NCBI GenBank assembly: GCA_902984215.1
Contig: CADWAF010004797.1
Coordinates: 1-42,060 of the forward strand
Origin: Willaertia magna
Taxonomy: Eukaryota; Heterolobosea; Eutetramitea; Acrasida; Naegleriidae
DNA length: 42,060 nt
Direction: 5' to 3'
The notes beneath the pieces were generated by a model. The model made no database searches, was not told the DNA's origin, and was given only the letters and a program-made list of their open reading frames with translations. Positions 28,664-39,654 of the stretch are shown in pieces. The position numbers and the translations under genes were made by a program. The number at the start of each line of letters is the position of its first letter. The first letter of the stretch is position 1.

Positions 28664-28736
28664 ACATCTTAACGTTTATCATAAAAAAATTAACGAGACA
28701 TAGACAATACAACATTTATAACCATTATAATAATAC

Positions 28737-29840
28737 ATGATGAACCCATCATTGCTTCAACAATATCTATATAGCTTTGGCTATATCTTTTTAAGTTTTT
28801 CATCATCAATTTCCATTATCTTTGTTAACAAATATCTATATAAATATTATGAATTTAAATCGGGTACTTTATTAATGGGTTTACATTTCGTTTTTACTGC
28901 AGCTTTTAGTTATCTATTATCTCAAGCTCATAAAGTATTTCCTCAATATAAATCATTAGAATCATTTAAATTAAAGAAATTAGAATGGAACCAAGCCTTC
29001 GTTTTAGGTTTACTTTTAGCCTTTTCCGTAGTTTTCAATAATTTAAGTCTTCAATATAACACTATTGGAGTTTATCAACTTTCTAAACTAGTTATTATGC
29101 CTACTATATTATTCCTAAGTTTTATGCTTTATGGAGAAACAGCTTCTAAACAATTATTATTCTCAGTTTTTCTAATCGTAGTAGGTTTAGGTATTACTGT
29201 AACTGCTGAAGTTAGGCTGACAGTGTTCGGAACTATAATGTGCATCTTAGCTATTATTGTTACTGCTGTTCAACAAATGTTATTACAAAAGAAGAATAAG
29301 GAAGTGAGTGCAAATCCTTTCCAATTATTAATTTATCAAGCACCTGTTGCTGCAGCTGTTGTTTTAATTTCAGCACCTTTTGTTGATGGTTTTGATACTA
29401 TTGCAGCTGATTGGAGTGCAATGTCTAATAATTCTGGATTTATTGTAAGTATTTTTCATCATCTTTTTATCGGAATTGTTTATTTAACTATTTGCTTTAT
29501 CTAGTCCTTTATTATTTTGAGTTGTTTCATTGCTTTCTATGTTAATTTAGGTTCCTTCCTTGTTATTGGTAAATTATCAGCACTTACTTATCAAGTTGTA
29601 GGCCACTCTAAAACAATTGTAATTATTTATGTAGGATCTTTAATATTTGATACTCCATTGAATTTTGAACAATTTATTGGAGTTGTTGTTGCATTGGGAG
29701 GTACAATATTATACTCTTATATAAAGATGAAAGAACAATCTGTTGCTTCCCCAAAGAAGGAAACATCACCAATAGAAAAACCAATGGAAAGATCAGTAGA
29801 AATTGACAAAGAAACAAAAGAAAAACAAGAAAATGTTTAA
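28737..29840 (+). CDS. Nucleotide-sugar / triose-phosphate-type transporter (SLC35 E-like)
   Basis: Two exons, 28737-29444 and 29505-29840, with a 60 bp intron (donor GTAAGT, acceptor TATCTAG, phase 0), give 347 residues. About ten hydrophobic helices are present. Family marks are IIFVNKYLYKYYEFKSGTLL in helix 1-2, the NLSLQYNTIGVYQLSKLVIM segment, and, in the second half, LTYQVVGHSKTIVIIYVGSL with a conserved Lys, then GVVVALGGTILYSYIKMKE. These fit the plant UDP-sugar and animal SLC35E3 branch of the drug/metabolite transporter superfamily, antiporters of the Golgi or ER. The Lys/Glu-rich cytosolic tail ends the protein. The substrate cannot be deduced. The spacer upstream contains a 5S remnant. 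Confidence 0.9.
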
Positions 29841-30117
29841 ATAATTAATGATACTCTTAAAATAACTTTACAACTATCATTAAAACAACCATTCTATTTA
29901 TATGTATGGTTTTCTTACATTTTACTACTTTCCCTTTTCAATAATAAACTTCTAAATTAATTTCATAACGTTTTCTTTCAAATTGATTCAACGTACAAAC
30001 TTGCAGTGTGCACAGTTGACAATCAGTATTTAAAATTTAAAAATAATACAACAAAAGAATTAATGGAAAGCAAGTTTTGTGTAAAGATAAATAAAAATTT
30101 ATTTTATTATTTTGAAA

Positions 30118-31575
30118 ATGATTGACAATAATTTTGAAGTAAATCGCAGCGATAAAAAGGAAGAAGAAAAAGAAAACGAGAAGAACATTATTTATTCTTC
30201 CATTTCAACAATGGAACATGATGAAGGTCAAGAAAGAAGTTTTTATTTTGATTTTAGAAGTAATATATACGGTGTGGGAAGTAATATTTACTGTCAACTT
30301 GGTTTGACCCTCGACAAAAAGAATATAACAAAATTTACGCCAATATTTCCAAAGGATTTTGCGTATTCAAAAATTGCTAAGGTAGCAACGGGAAAGAACC
30401 ATACGCTATTCTTGACTAGCAATAACAAGGTTTTTGTTTGTGGGGATAATACGTAAGTTATCTAATTTAATAATACCTCCTTAGTTTATTTCAACAATAA
30501 AGATATGATCAATTAGGCTTAGGGAATAATGGTTTTCATCAAACAATAGACTCTCCTATGGTAGAGTTGAATTTTGGTAATGAAGAAATTATTGACATAG
30601 CAACAAAGGCTTTGGTTAGTTTCTTTGTTTCCTCTTCAGGTTCAGTTTATGGATGCGGAAATAATGAATTCTTTCAACTAGGTTTAGGTCATACAAAGAA
30701 ATGTTCGGAACCAATTAGAATAACAGGAGAGCTATTAGGTCATAGAATTAAATCTGTTAGTTGTGGATATAATCATACAATTTTCCTGTCTGAAGAAGGA
30801 ATAGCTTTTGGTTCAGGATCCAATGAAGATGGTCAATTAGGCTGTCCCCCAAGAGTTTCTTTTTTAAGGGAGCCTTCTTATCTACCAGTAAATGATTGTC
30901 ATTCTATAAAAAGGGTAGAATGTGGTGGATATCATACAGCTTTTATTACTAATGAAGATAATGTTATTATGTCTGGAAACAATCAGCACGGTCAACTTGG
31001 TTTAGGTCACTATTATAATATCTATAATTTTTCACCAATTAGAAATCAAGAATATGAAATGATAAAAGTAAAAGCTATTTCATGTGGTAGAAGACATACT
31101 GTTTTCGTTACACGTAAGTAATAATTATTTTAAGGTTATTGCTTAATAATTTTAAGTGGATGGTCAAGTTTACGGTTTTGGAGAAAATCTGTACGGTCAA
31201 CTAGGAATAGGGAACAAGATGGGCAATTGTTGCTTACCTCAATTAATTCAATTCTCTTTAAACCTTTCTATAAAGAATATCTATTGTGGCTTTAATTTTT
31301 CTTATTTTTTAACTTCTGACAATCAAATTTTAGGTTGTGGAAGTAACACCAAGAACAAGATGGGATTAGTAGTGGATAACGATAAAAATGCTGGGGATAA
31401 GGTAACAATACCTAGGTTTGTTGATCTTAGTAAGGTTAGATTTTGTTTGCCAGAAGAAAAGTTAGTTATATCGTGTGGTTATTTTCATAATATTTTGTTT
31501 ATTATTCCTCCAAATCATTTCTTATATTTGAAACATGCCAAAAATCATTTTATAGATTTAGATATTGTATTATAA
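30118..31575 (+). CDS. RCC1-repeat beta-propeller protein
   Basis: Three exons, 30118-30452, 30503-31113 and 31157-31575, with introns of 50 and 43 bp (GTAAGT donors, phases 2 and 1), give 454 residues. The ATG at 30118 is used because the open frame before it lacks an ATG. RCC1 repeats recur throughout: YGVGSNIYCQLGL, VATGKNHTLFLTSNNKVFVC, YDQLGLGNNG, VYGCGNNEFFQLGLG, SCGYNHTIFLSEEGIAFGSG, ECGGYHTAFITNEDNVIMSG, CGRRHTVFV, VYGFGENLYGQLGIG. They fill about seven blades. The family includes the Ran exchange factor RCC1 but also many unrelated scaffolds, and no Ran-specific feature can be confirmed. The stop is 6 bp from the NUP155 stop, so the 3' ends of the two transcripts must overlap. Confidence 0.92.
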
Positions 31576-31581
31576 CCTAAT

Positions 31582-34500
31582 TTAAATGGTTCGTTTTATA
31601 ATGTTAAATCTTTCCTTAATACTTGCTGCGTTATCATTCGTAAATTGATTTAAAGCAGATAAATAATCATCAATATCTCGCTGTATATCTACCAAAGAGA
31701 AAGTTTGTTGAGTTGACAAACCAAAAGATTGATTCTTAATTTCATCAATCCAATCTCTAAGTATTTCTGCAATATTCTCAAGTATTCTTAATTTGAAATT
31801 AGGTGTACGTGGTAATCCTTCATAGTTTTCTTGTGAGAACATATTCAATTCATCATCATCTTCAGTTGTAGTTGGTTGGAAAACTAAAATAAATATATTA
31901 TGATAAGCATTATATAAATCAATATATGGAATCTTCACCTTTTCTCTCATTAATCGTATAACCCAATTAGTTGGTTTTTGTATTGTTAGATGATCAAGAT
32001 TTCTCTTTTCTAACTCTCCACAAACATGTTCAAGTGGGAAATAAATACCTGAAAGATCTCTACCTAAACTTATAATCTTTTCTTCTAATTTGTTTGGGTG
32101 TGCTGAATAGATATCAATTAAATTATTCCATAGGCTTTGAATTAATCTATAATCTTTATATCTAGCACAATGTAAAATACATAATGTTGATTCTAATAAC
32201 TCTTCTGGATGAGCATATTGGTTATATAATGTTGTTAAATCATATAAACCTTCATTGAGTTCCTTTTCCATTCTATTATACTTTTCTGCATTCTCTCTAT
32301 CTTTATGTTTCTTTTCATTTAACTCAATGATAACTCTCTTTTGAATTCTTGCTACATCTAATTTATCTGTTAATGAAGATAGTAATTCTCCTTGGCCTTG
32401 AGCAGCCTTTGCTTGACCAATCGCATTAGATAAGTATTGAATTCTTTCATCAATTGTTAATGGTAATTCCTTAGATTCTGCAAGTCTTTCTAATACCTTA
32501 GCAGCTTTATCATATCTTTGATTCTTAGAGTAATATTGCCATAATAAATTAAAATCTGATGTTTGTTTTAATAAAAAGTTTTCAATGTAAGGTGTTGACA
32601 TATCTAGTATCTTATCGTTCATATGATGATCTAATAACCATTTATAAAGAGTTTCATGGAATAAAGAATCTCTAGATTGTTTCATACGATTTAAAAGACT
32701 ATTAAATTGTTTTTCTCTATCTTGTGGTGAAAGTCCTTTTTGCTTTTGTGATTGTTGCATTGCAGTTGTTGGTAAAAATCCAGAAACTGATGTAGAAACT
32801 TGTGGTGTACGATTGTAAATAAATTCTTCTAAAACATTTAGTGCAGAATGATAACAATCCATTCTAGCTGTGTATGCTAATTGACCTTGAATATCATTTG
32901 CTGGTCTTCCTGCCTTAACCCATTCAATTGCCAAGTTCTTTGGATCTTTTAATTCTGCGCTTGTTAATGCCAAATCAACAGCTCCAGTATGATAACCATA
33001 TCTTTGGAATTCTTTACAAACAACCAAAACATTAATTGTTCCAGCAATCTTCTTATACATGCTTAAAGCATCATCTAACAATTCTTCCTTATTATATGCT
33101 AATTTAGCTCTTTCTAAGGTATGAAGCGCTTTATATTCTTCCAAATCATGTTCATTGAAGAAGATATCACAAACTTTCAATGAATTGCAAACTAATTCAA
33201 CAGGTTCTCCTCTTGCAATAATTAATCTAACTAAATCTCTCATCATTTCTTCTCCTTCTTCTAACAATATAAAATCTCTAAATGTCATTGATGCTAATCT
33301 ACCAACTCTCTTTGATGGAACTTCTTTTAACATTCTACCAACATCATGTTTTGTAACAATTTCAAGGAATAAAAGTCCTTGATAACATCTTTTTACTAAT
33401 CTGTGTAAATTACTTAGAGATCTTTGTTCTAATTTCTTTGCTTCTTCATCCTTTTTGATATGATATAAATGAAATACCTTATCTTGAAGGCTTTTATGTT
33501 GTCCAGCATGAATTTGATATAAATGTGGGAAACGCTCCATAAATAATAACAATCCTTGTGCACATTGTTGTAAATATTTCAATTGTTTAACAGTAAATCT
33601 AGTTGAAACAACTTGTCTTTCATTTTCATTAATTCTAACAGAATTGACTAATGGACTCTTCCATAATGGTCTAATGATTCTAGAGAAATATAGGTATAAA
33701 CCATTGTGTTGTGAACTATAACTTATATCTGGAGATGTAACAGGACCACCCATGATATCTTCAACGGTAGCAAACTGTCTATGATCAACATAAGTTGGTG
33801 CTTCAAATCTAGGTTCTCCACCATATTTAAAGAAAGCCTCTTCTGCCTTTTTAATTAATTGTTCATCGTATAAATTAATAAACTTTTGACTATCTTGAGA
33901 AATTACAGTATTATATTGAGGAGGTGAAGATGCTAGTAAAACACACATAGAGCATGATTCATCAAATCCATAAGTATAAAAGAATTTTTGTAATAATTTC
34001 TCCGATTGTGATTGTTGTAAAATTTGTTGTAATAAATCTATAGGTCTTAATTTAACTAATAAATGAATGCCATTGTTACTTAAACAAACAAATTCTCTTG
34101 GTGGTTTTATGTGTTGTATTGATAATTCATTCAATGGATTACTTGTTGGAATTAATAATGGATCTAAATAAAGTGGAATTTCAGATATTGCATGAGATTT
34201 TCCTTCCAAATCTCTTGTGGATACATTTTCACATAGAATATTAGGTCTTGTATTATAACCTGTTATTCCTAATGTAGGGTCACATTTTCTTTCCAAAGAA
34301 ATACATATTAAATTATCAACTTCATCACTTCTTGAATCAGCCATTAAGAAAACACCATTCTTGTAGAAACATTCATGTATTCCTTTAATTACATTTTGTC
34401 CAAGACCAACTGGTGATCTAATATAAGGTGAAATATTTGGAGAATTACCAATACCTCCAGTTACACTTAATGGTGGCAAAGCTTTAATATGAATTAAAGA

Positions 34501-35706
34501 TAATCCAATAGGTCTACCTCCTTCTATATTGGTAGAAAAGAAAAATCTATCACCTTTAGATGAAACTGCAACCAAATGTATTGCTTTAGATTCTTCCATT
34601 GTTATTGGTTGAATAGAAATAATTTTAATATTTTTAAAATCTCTATTTAAATTAGGGAATTTTCTAATAGAATCTACTATTAAATTAGAATAAGTTGCAA
34701 TTTTAGTCATTCCATAACCATCTTTTCCTAAATCATAAACTTCAAAAGTCATATTTTCAGAAAGTGTATATAAAATATTTCTAGAATCATCTACAACAAT
34801 ATCAATTATTGGATCTTCATTTGTAAATTTTAAAAATGATGGAACTAATACTCCAACAACACTTTGTGAATGATTTAATTTTCTACATTTACTTTTAAAC
34901 CATGAATCTTGTGAATCATAAGTTAATTCATATAAACAACCATCTTTACCACACATAAATATTCTACCATTTTTTGTTCCAATAATTTTTAAAATATTAA
35001 CATTATCTGTGGATACTGCATAATTTGTTGGGAATAATTCCATTTCAGTTGGAAACTTATTTTCAATATTAGATTGGTAAATAGATGAATTATTATTAAT
35101 TAATGAAATATTAGAAGGTCTTTGATTATTAAAACCAATAGCTATTAAGACTACCTCTACAGGTGTAGCCAACACTAATAAATATTTAACAAAATCTTTA
35201 AATACTCCAACTTTAGGTTTTACTAATGCTGCACTTATAATTACTTGATCCAATTCATCATATTCATTAAATTCACTTCCATCTAGATAACTCCACATAA
35301 AAAATTTATTATCTATAGTTACCCAAGCTCTGTGAATTTCAGAGAATATTCCCATAAAACATTTATATTCAAGTTTATTATATTGTTCAAATAGTGGGTC
35401 CGGAAGAACTGCAAATTGTTTTTTAATAAATATCTATTTGTTAAAAAAATATTGTTAAAATTCAAGTTATTAAAATTTAAAAAGAAAGTGATACATTACA
35501 TCATCAAAAGAGTCATTTTGAGGTTTAGAAAGTTGATCCAAATCTACTAATTGACTGTCTCTAGCCTGGTTTTGGTCTACCAATTTTGCTGAAAAATGTA
35601 AATATTCTTTAGATAAGGAAATAGGAGTGGAAGGTAAAACATTTGAAGGAGGAACGTTTGTTGGTCCACCAAACATCAACAAAGGTGATGAAGGGGGTAT
35701 ATTCAT
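31582..35706 (-). CDS. NUP155: Nucleoporin NUP155/Nup170 homologue
   Basis: Two exons, 35706-35500 and 35433-31582, with a 66 bp intron (GTAATG donor, AAATAG acceptor, phase 0), give 1352 residues, close to human NUP155 (1391). Exon 2 begins with IFIKKQFAVLPDPLFEQYNK, CFMGIFSEIHRAWVTIDNKF, and FMWSYLDGSEFNEYDEL follows. The block VGVFKDFVKYLLVLATPVEV matches the family's N-terminal propeller. The C-terminal part is the long alpha-solenoid, with QRSLSNLHRLVKRCYQGLLF and FRDFILLEEGEEMMRDLVRL as typical blocks. NUP155 is a scaffold of the inner ring of the nuclear pore and binds membrane and linker nucleoporins. An alternative donor (GTATCA) would break the frame, so GTAATG is chosen. Confidence 0.95.
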
Positions 35707-36315
35707 TTTTTTTTGTTCAGATTAATAAAAATGGCGCCAAAAGAATTCCATGTCCTTTATTATTTTTTTTTCACACAAAATGACTCAAAAAAACAAAAAT
35801 ACACAATTTAATACATTAAAAAAATTAAATAGAAATAATAAATAAAAAAATAATAAATGTAATACATTTACCTTCTATTAAAATATTTTTCGTAAAATAT
35901 TAAATTTATTTAAATCTTTTTTAAATTTAAAATTAAATTGTTTTTAAATAAAAATATATTAATTATTAATAATGATACAATTAGTTATTTAACATCTAAA
36001 AATAGTTTAAAGTGTCACAAAAATGTTTCTATAAAATGGTATTTAAATATTTTTGTATCTTTTTTAAGACAAATAAGAAACAAGTAAATAAAAAGAAAAT
36101 GCAGGAAAAATTAATTTTAAACTAATGGTTTTTATGATATTATAATTTTATAATTATTACGTGGCTTAAAGGTATTGAAATATTTATAACGACATCTATT
36201 AATTAAATTATTTACTTGATAAAATATATTTTTTAATATTCAATGTTGACCAATAACTGGACTCCGCTAGACCTTAATAAAACGTAGTTGATTTTTTTTG
36301 AATCGGCCGTAAAAA
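35707..36315. other. 609 bp A+T-rich divergent intergenic region
   Basis: It lies between the starts of NUP155 (minus) and the unknown acidic protein (plus) and must hold both promoters. Positions about 35760-36240 are very A+T-rich but far shorter than the 3.4 kb island. No ORF or RNA gene is recognised. Confidence 0.35.
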
Positions 36316-36852
36316 ATGGACGGATTATTAAAACAGTTAGAACAAGAAGAAACATTAAGGGAAAGAACTAACAACAAGAACATTGACAATACAATGCAGG
36401 AAATTAAAAATAAGAAAGATATTCAAGATGAGTCTAACCTGTTGTGTATTGCTATATTCATAGGTTTAGAGAATGCTTTAAAACTAAAAGATTTAAGTAA
36501 TGAATATACTTTTTGGAAGAATAAGACATTGCCCATTCAAAAGGATTTAGAATACTTTTATAATTTCTCTAAAACTGCTACTAAATCTTTCGGTAAATTT
36601 GGTATTCGTCGAAACGAGCTTAGAAATAAAGTAAAGGCAGCCTCAACAGAATTTATTGCGGAACACTATCAAAAAACAATTTTTGGAATAGAGGAACGAA
36701 AACCGACAAAAGAGAAAATAAATCCTAAACAATCTAAAAAGAAAGAGAATATCACCTTAACAGACGAAAAACTGGAAGCTAAAAAAGACAGTTTTACAGA
36801 AGATAAGGTTTTGTCACAAAATATAGAAGATAAAAAAGAAGAAATCGATTAG
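36316..36852 (+). CDS. Small coiled, charged protein of unknown function
   Basis: A 178-residue single-exon protein that I do not recognise. It starts with a Glu/Lys/Asn-rich helix (LLKQLEQEETLRERTNNKN), followed by a more hydrophobic helix (LLCIAIFIGLENALKLKDLS) and an ordered-looking middle (FWKNKTLPIQKDLEYFYNFS, FGKFGIRRNELRNKVKAAST, EFIAEHYQKTIFGIEE). The last 50 residues are Lys/Glu-rich and probably disordered. It is convergent with the RGS receptor gene, with stops about 165 bp apart. The ATG at 36316 is the first in the frame. Confidence 0.65.
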   Translation: MDGLLKQLEQEETLRERTNNKNIDNTMQEIKNKKDIQDESNLLCIAIFIGLENALKLKDLSNEYTFWKNKTLPIQKDLEYFYNFSKTATKSFGKFGIRRNELRNKVKAASTEFIAEHYQKTIFGIEERKPTKEKINPKQSKKKENITLTDEKLEAKKDSFTEDKVLSQNIEDKKEEID

Positions 36853-37018
36853 CACTATAATGTTCAGCTTGAAAGGGATAGGAAAGAAGAAACTTTAAAT
36901 TTTGGAAATAAGGAAAGAAACGAAATGTATTAATAATAGTTATCAATTTACAATCTTAGTACGTTCTTCTTGGTTTTTTGGAGACTGGCAAATGACTGCG
37001 TCCCTTCTTCCACTTGTA

Positions 37019-39160
37019 TTACAAAAACAGTTCCATTTCCTTTTTTTGCTGAACCTGCAACCATCTTTTAAACACGTCGTATAACATATTGTCGATTACT
37101 GCTTTCTCTAATTCATCAAATAATTCTAGTTCACCTAAACCTTTTGCAATTTTAATTAATTGTGTTTCAAACACTTCCTTTGAAACATTTAATTGTTTAA
37201 TGGAATCTTGTCCAAGATATTTGTCAAACACTTCATTTTGCATCGTCACCCTTTCATTTGTGTTTGTCAAACTTTTATAAAGTTCAATATCTTCTAAAAA
37301 ACAAACATTTTCTTCGTTTCTTTCTTTTATACAAAACTCTTTAAATTCTTTTCTTTTTTGTAAATTTGAAAACATTTCGTAAAATTCCATTCTTTCACTT
37401 GAATTCCCTTCATCCACTTGTTGATTATGTTGCTGTTGTTGCATTGATTGTAAAATGGAAGCGTCAACATGTAACGTTACAATACACACTAATTCCTTTT
37501 CAAACATTTTAGTTTTTGAAATCGTTTCAAAAGAAATACGTTTTCTACTTCCTTTTGGTAATTTAAATAAATCGTTAACGTATAAAGTACAAAAATTAAA
37601 ATTAATTAAAACTGGTATTTCCTTTCCATGTTTACTGAAAGCAATCACGTGTTTGGAAGGATAAGTTATAACAGTATCTATTTCTTTCTTTAGCGAACTG
37701 TTTTGCTGTTTTGACTGTAATATTTTGTTAGTTACATCTTTAAATAAATTATTTAAATCTTCTTCTAAAGATGGTATCACCTTAGAGATTGTCACAATTC
37801 CTTTTAACATGTCAGATTCATTAAAGTGGAATAATTTGTAAAAAGAAGTATTACAATGAGCTATATTTCCATTCTGTTTTACAGTTATTAAAATATCATT
37901 AATTGAATTGACTATCTTTCTAGTACGTTGTTCCTCAATAGACACTCTTTCCAAAAGCAACTGTAATTCTTGATGATTCTTCTCTAACTCTTTCGTTCTT
38001 TCAGCTACCTTCTGTTCTAATTTATTTTGAATTAATTCATATTCATTCTTTCTATAATAGTGAACATAAAGTTTTTGTACTGTAAATAACACACTGAAGA
38101 AGAGTGAAATGTTAAGAACAAATACAACAACTACTTCAAGATAAAAGATTGGGTCTACAGCCCATCCACCGATTGGGATTAATGATATGCTCCACGTTGC
38201 GTCAAATATAGTAATGTTTTTAGTGATAGCTCTTGTAATTGGAGCAACCGTTTTGTTAAAAGTAGATTCATAGTCAACTGTACCATTTTCTGTCTTTTTA
38301 GATTGAATAAATATAAACTTATTGTCATAATCATAAAACTGATATTGATAGCCATCTAAAATAGTAGGTAGGTCAATTGAGTCAAACAGTTCTTTAAAAC
38401 CATAAGTGGAAGTGACGAAACCCCAAAGGCCACCGTTATTGTCACTATATCCTTTAAAACTACTGCTCAATCTTATATCATTATCTTTACTGAAAATTGC
38501 TGGATAGAATATTGGATATTGGCCTAATAAAATTACTTGGTTTAAAACTGACAACAATGGACCTGCTAATGTCATTTTTCTATTAGCAATAGCTCTTTGT
38601 ATTGATGAAACTTGGTTTGCTTGAGCTGATTTATTAGTTCCAATTAATCCTTCATTTCCTTCTAGTGGATAAACAAAACTAATTATATTGTTTGGTGCAA
38701 TTTGGAAGCGTTTGAGGTCTGGAAATAATTTAGAAACCCTTTGAAACAACTGATTAGCTCTATCTTTAGTTATATTATAATTTAATTCAGTAATCACTTG
38801 TCCAATAATTGCATTTGCCACAAATGAGGATTCAATCTGTTTTTCAATTGACAATTGTGCCTGTACTGCCATTTGTTCAGCTTTTCTTCTGTCTGCTTGG
38901 AATCTATTTGTTGCAATTTGGACAACTGCAACACAACATAAAGTAAATACAACAATAACAACTGCAGTGGCAAGAACTCCAGAAATTATAAAGCCCTTTA
39001 AATTTAAATATTTATATTGTTTTTTTAACTCAGATTTTATATGATCACAATCGTCATCTACTGCAAATACTGAATTAGTTGAGTTAGTGGATTCTTGTAT
39101 ATTAGAAACAATTATTGTTGGCAGATTAGGTGATGTGGTAGAATTGACCATAGATGCCAT
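37019..39160 (-). CDS. CHASE-PAS-RGS transmembrane receptor
   Basis: A 713-residue single-exon protein. The N-terminal cytosolic segment (1-50) is followed by a transmembrane helix at about 55-83 (GFIISGVLATAVVIVVFTLC). A CHASE sensor domain at about 95-330 has the diagnostic FVYPLEGNEGLIGTN and later strands ending WSISLIPIGGW. A second transmembrane helix follows at about 338-364, then a signalling coiled coil (NKLEQKVAERTKELEKNHQE) and a PAS domain at about 412-565 (VNSINDILITVKQNGNIAHC). The C-terminal RGS domain at about 590-702 has FKEFCIKERNEENVCFLEDI, with the conserved EN pair at 617-618 that contacts G-alpha, and LFDELEKAVIDNMLYDVFKR. CHASE domains sense small extracellular ligands in bacterial and plant receptors; RGS domains speed GTP hydrolysis by G-alpha. 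No kinase, cyclase or receiver domain is present. Ligand and G-protein partner are unknown. Confidence 0.85.
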   Translation of the reverse strand: MASMVNSTTSPNLPTIIVSNIQESTNSTNSVFAVDDDCDHIKSELKKQYKYLNLKGFIISGVLATAVVIVVFTLCCVAVVQIATNRFQADRRKAEQMAVQAQLSIEKQIESSFVANAIIGQVITELNYNITKDRANQLFQRVSKLFPDLKRFQIAPNNIISFVYPLEGNEGLIGTNKSAQANQVSSIQRAIANRKMTLAGPLLSVLNQVILLGQYPIFYPAIFSKDNDIRLSSSFKGYSDNNGGLWGFVTSTYGFKELFDSIDLPTILDGYQYQFYDYDNKFIFIQSKKTENGTVDYESTFNKTVAPITRAITKNITIFDATWSISLIPIGGWAVDPIFYLEVVVVFVLNISLFFSVLFTVQKLYVHYYRKNEYELIQNKLEQKVAERTKELEKNHQELQLLLERVSIEEQRTRKIVNSINDILITVKQNGNIAHCNTSFYKLFHFNESDMLKGIVTISKVIPSLEEDLNNLFKDVTNKILQSKQQNSSLKKEIDTVITYPSKHVIAFSKHGKEIPVLINFNFCTLYVNDLFKLPKGSRKRISFETISKTKMFEKELVCIVTLHVDASILQSMQQQQHNQQVDEGNSSERMEFYEMFSNLQKRKEFKEFCIKERNEENVCFLEDIELYKSLTNTNERVTMQNEVFDKYLGQDSIKQLNVSKEVFETQLIKIAKGLGELELFDELEKAVIDNMLYDVFKRWLQVQQKKEMELFL

Positions 39161-39320
39161 CTTTTTTTGTAATTATAATGTGCTAGAAATAATCAATCAA
39201 ATTATGTTTAAATAATAATTGAACTTCAAAACAAAACACCACAAAAGGTTTAAGGTACAAATACTTTCGAAATAACAAAGTTTGTTGGAAGAAATATATG
39301 ATATCAGAATAGGTTTTTTG

Positions 39321-39543
39321 AAATGTATCCGTTCAGGGAATTACTTTTATCAAACAAATTAATATATGGTGAAGGATCGGTATTATCAAGTTACATTTCA
39401 GTAAATAATTCTAAAGAATATGGTCATCCTTTTGATGACTTGTGACAACTTAGATCAATTTGTAAGTTACTTATCATGAGTGAAGAAATATTACAAATTG
39501 CTAATCGTACCTATGACTAATTAAACCCGGTCTCAAAAAGAAG
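39321..39543 (+). pseudogene. Possible gene remnant (weak)
   Basis: From the ATG at 39321 a frame encodes MYPFRELLLSNKLIYGEGSV and about 20 more residues to a TGA after HPFDDL. The same frame then continues with KLLIMSEEILQIANRTYD to another stop and a Lys-rich stretch. The pattern vaguely recalls the N-terminus of homocysteine S-methyltransferases, but the similarity is too short to trust. It lies in the 494 bp spacer before the methyltransferase gene. Otherwise that spacer holds only the promoter region, with TTTTTGCAGTAAAAA at 39559-39573. Confidence 0.25.
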
Positions 39544-39654
39544 ATGAAGAAGCTTTCATTTTTGCAGTAAAAATTTAAAAAATAGCTCCCAATGCTGAAA
39601 CATTTTTTATTCGAATTTTTATTTTGTAAAGTCTTAAGCTAATTCCACAAAAAA

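Noticed and set aside
35409..35494. Alternative NUP155 intron using GTATCA and TTTGCAG
   Set aside because: It leaves the exons out of frame; GTAATG with AAATAG keeps the frame.
36902..37084. 60-codon plus-strand frame
   Set aside because: Overlaps the 3' end of the RGS receptor antisense and lacks protein character.
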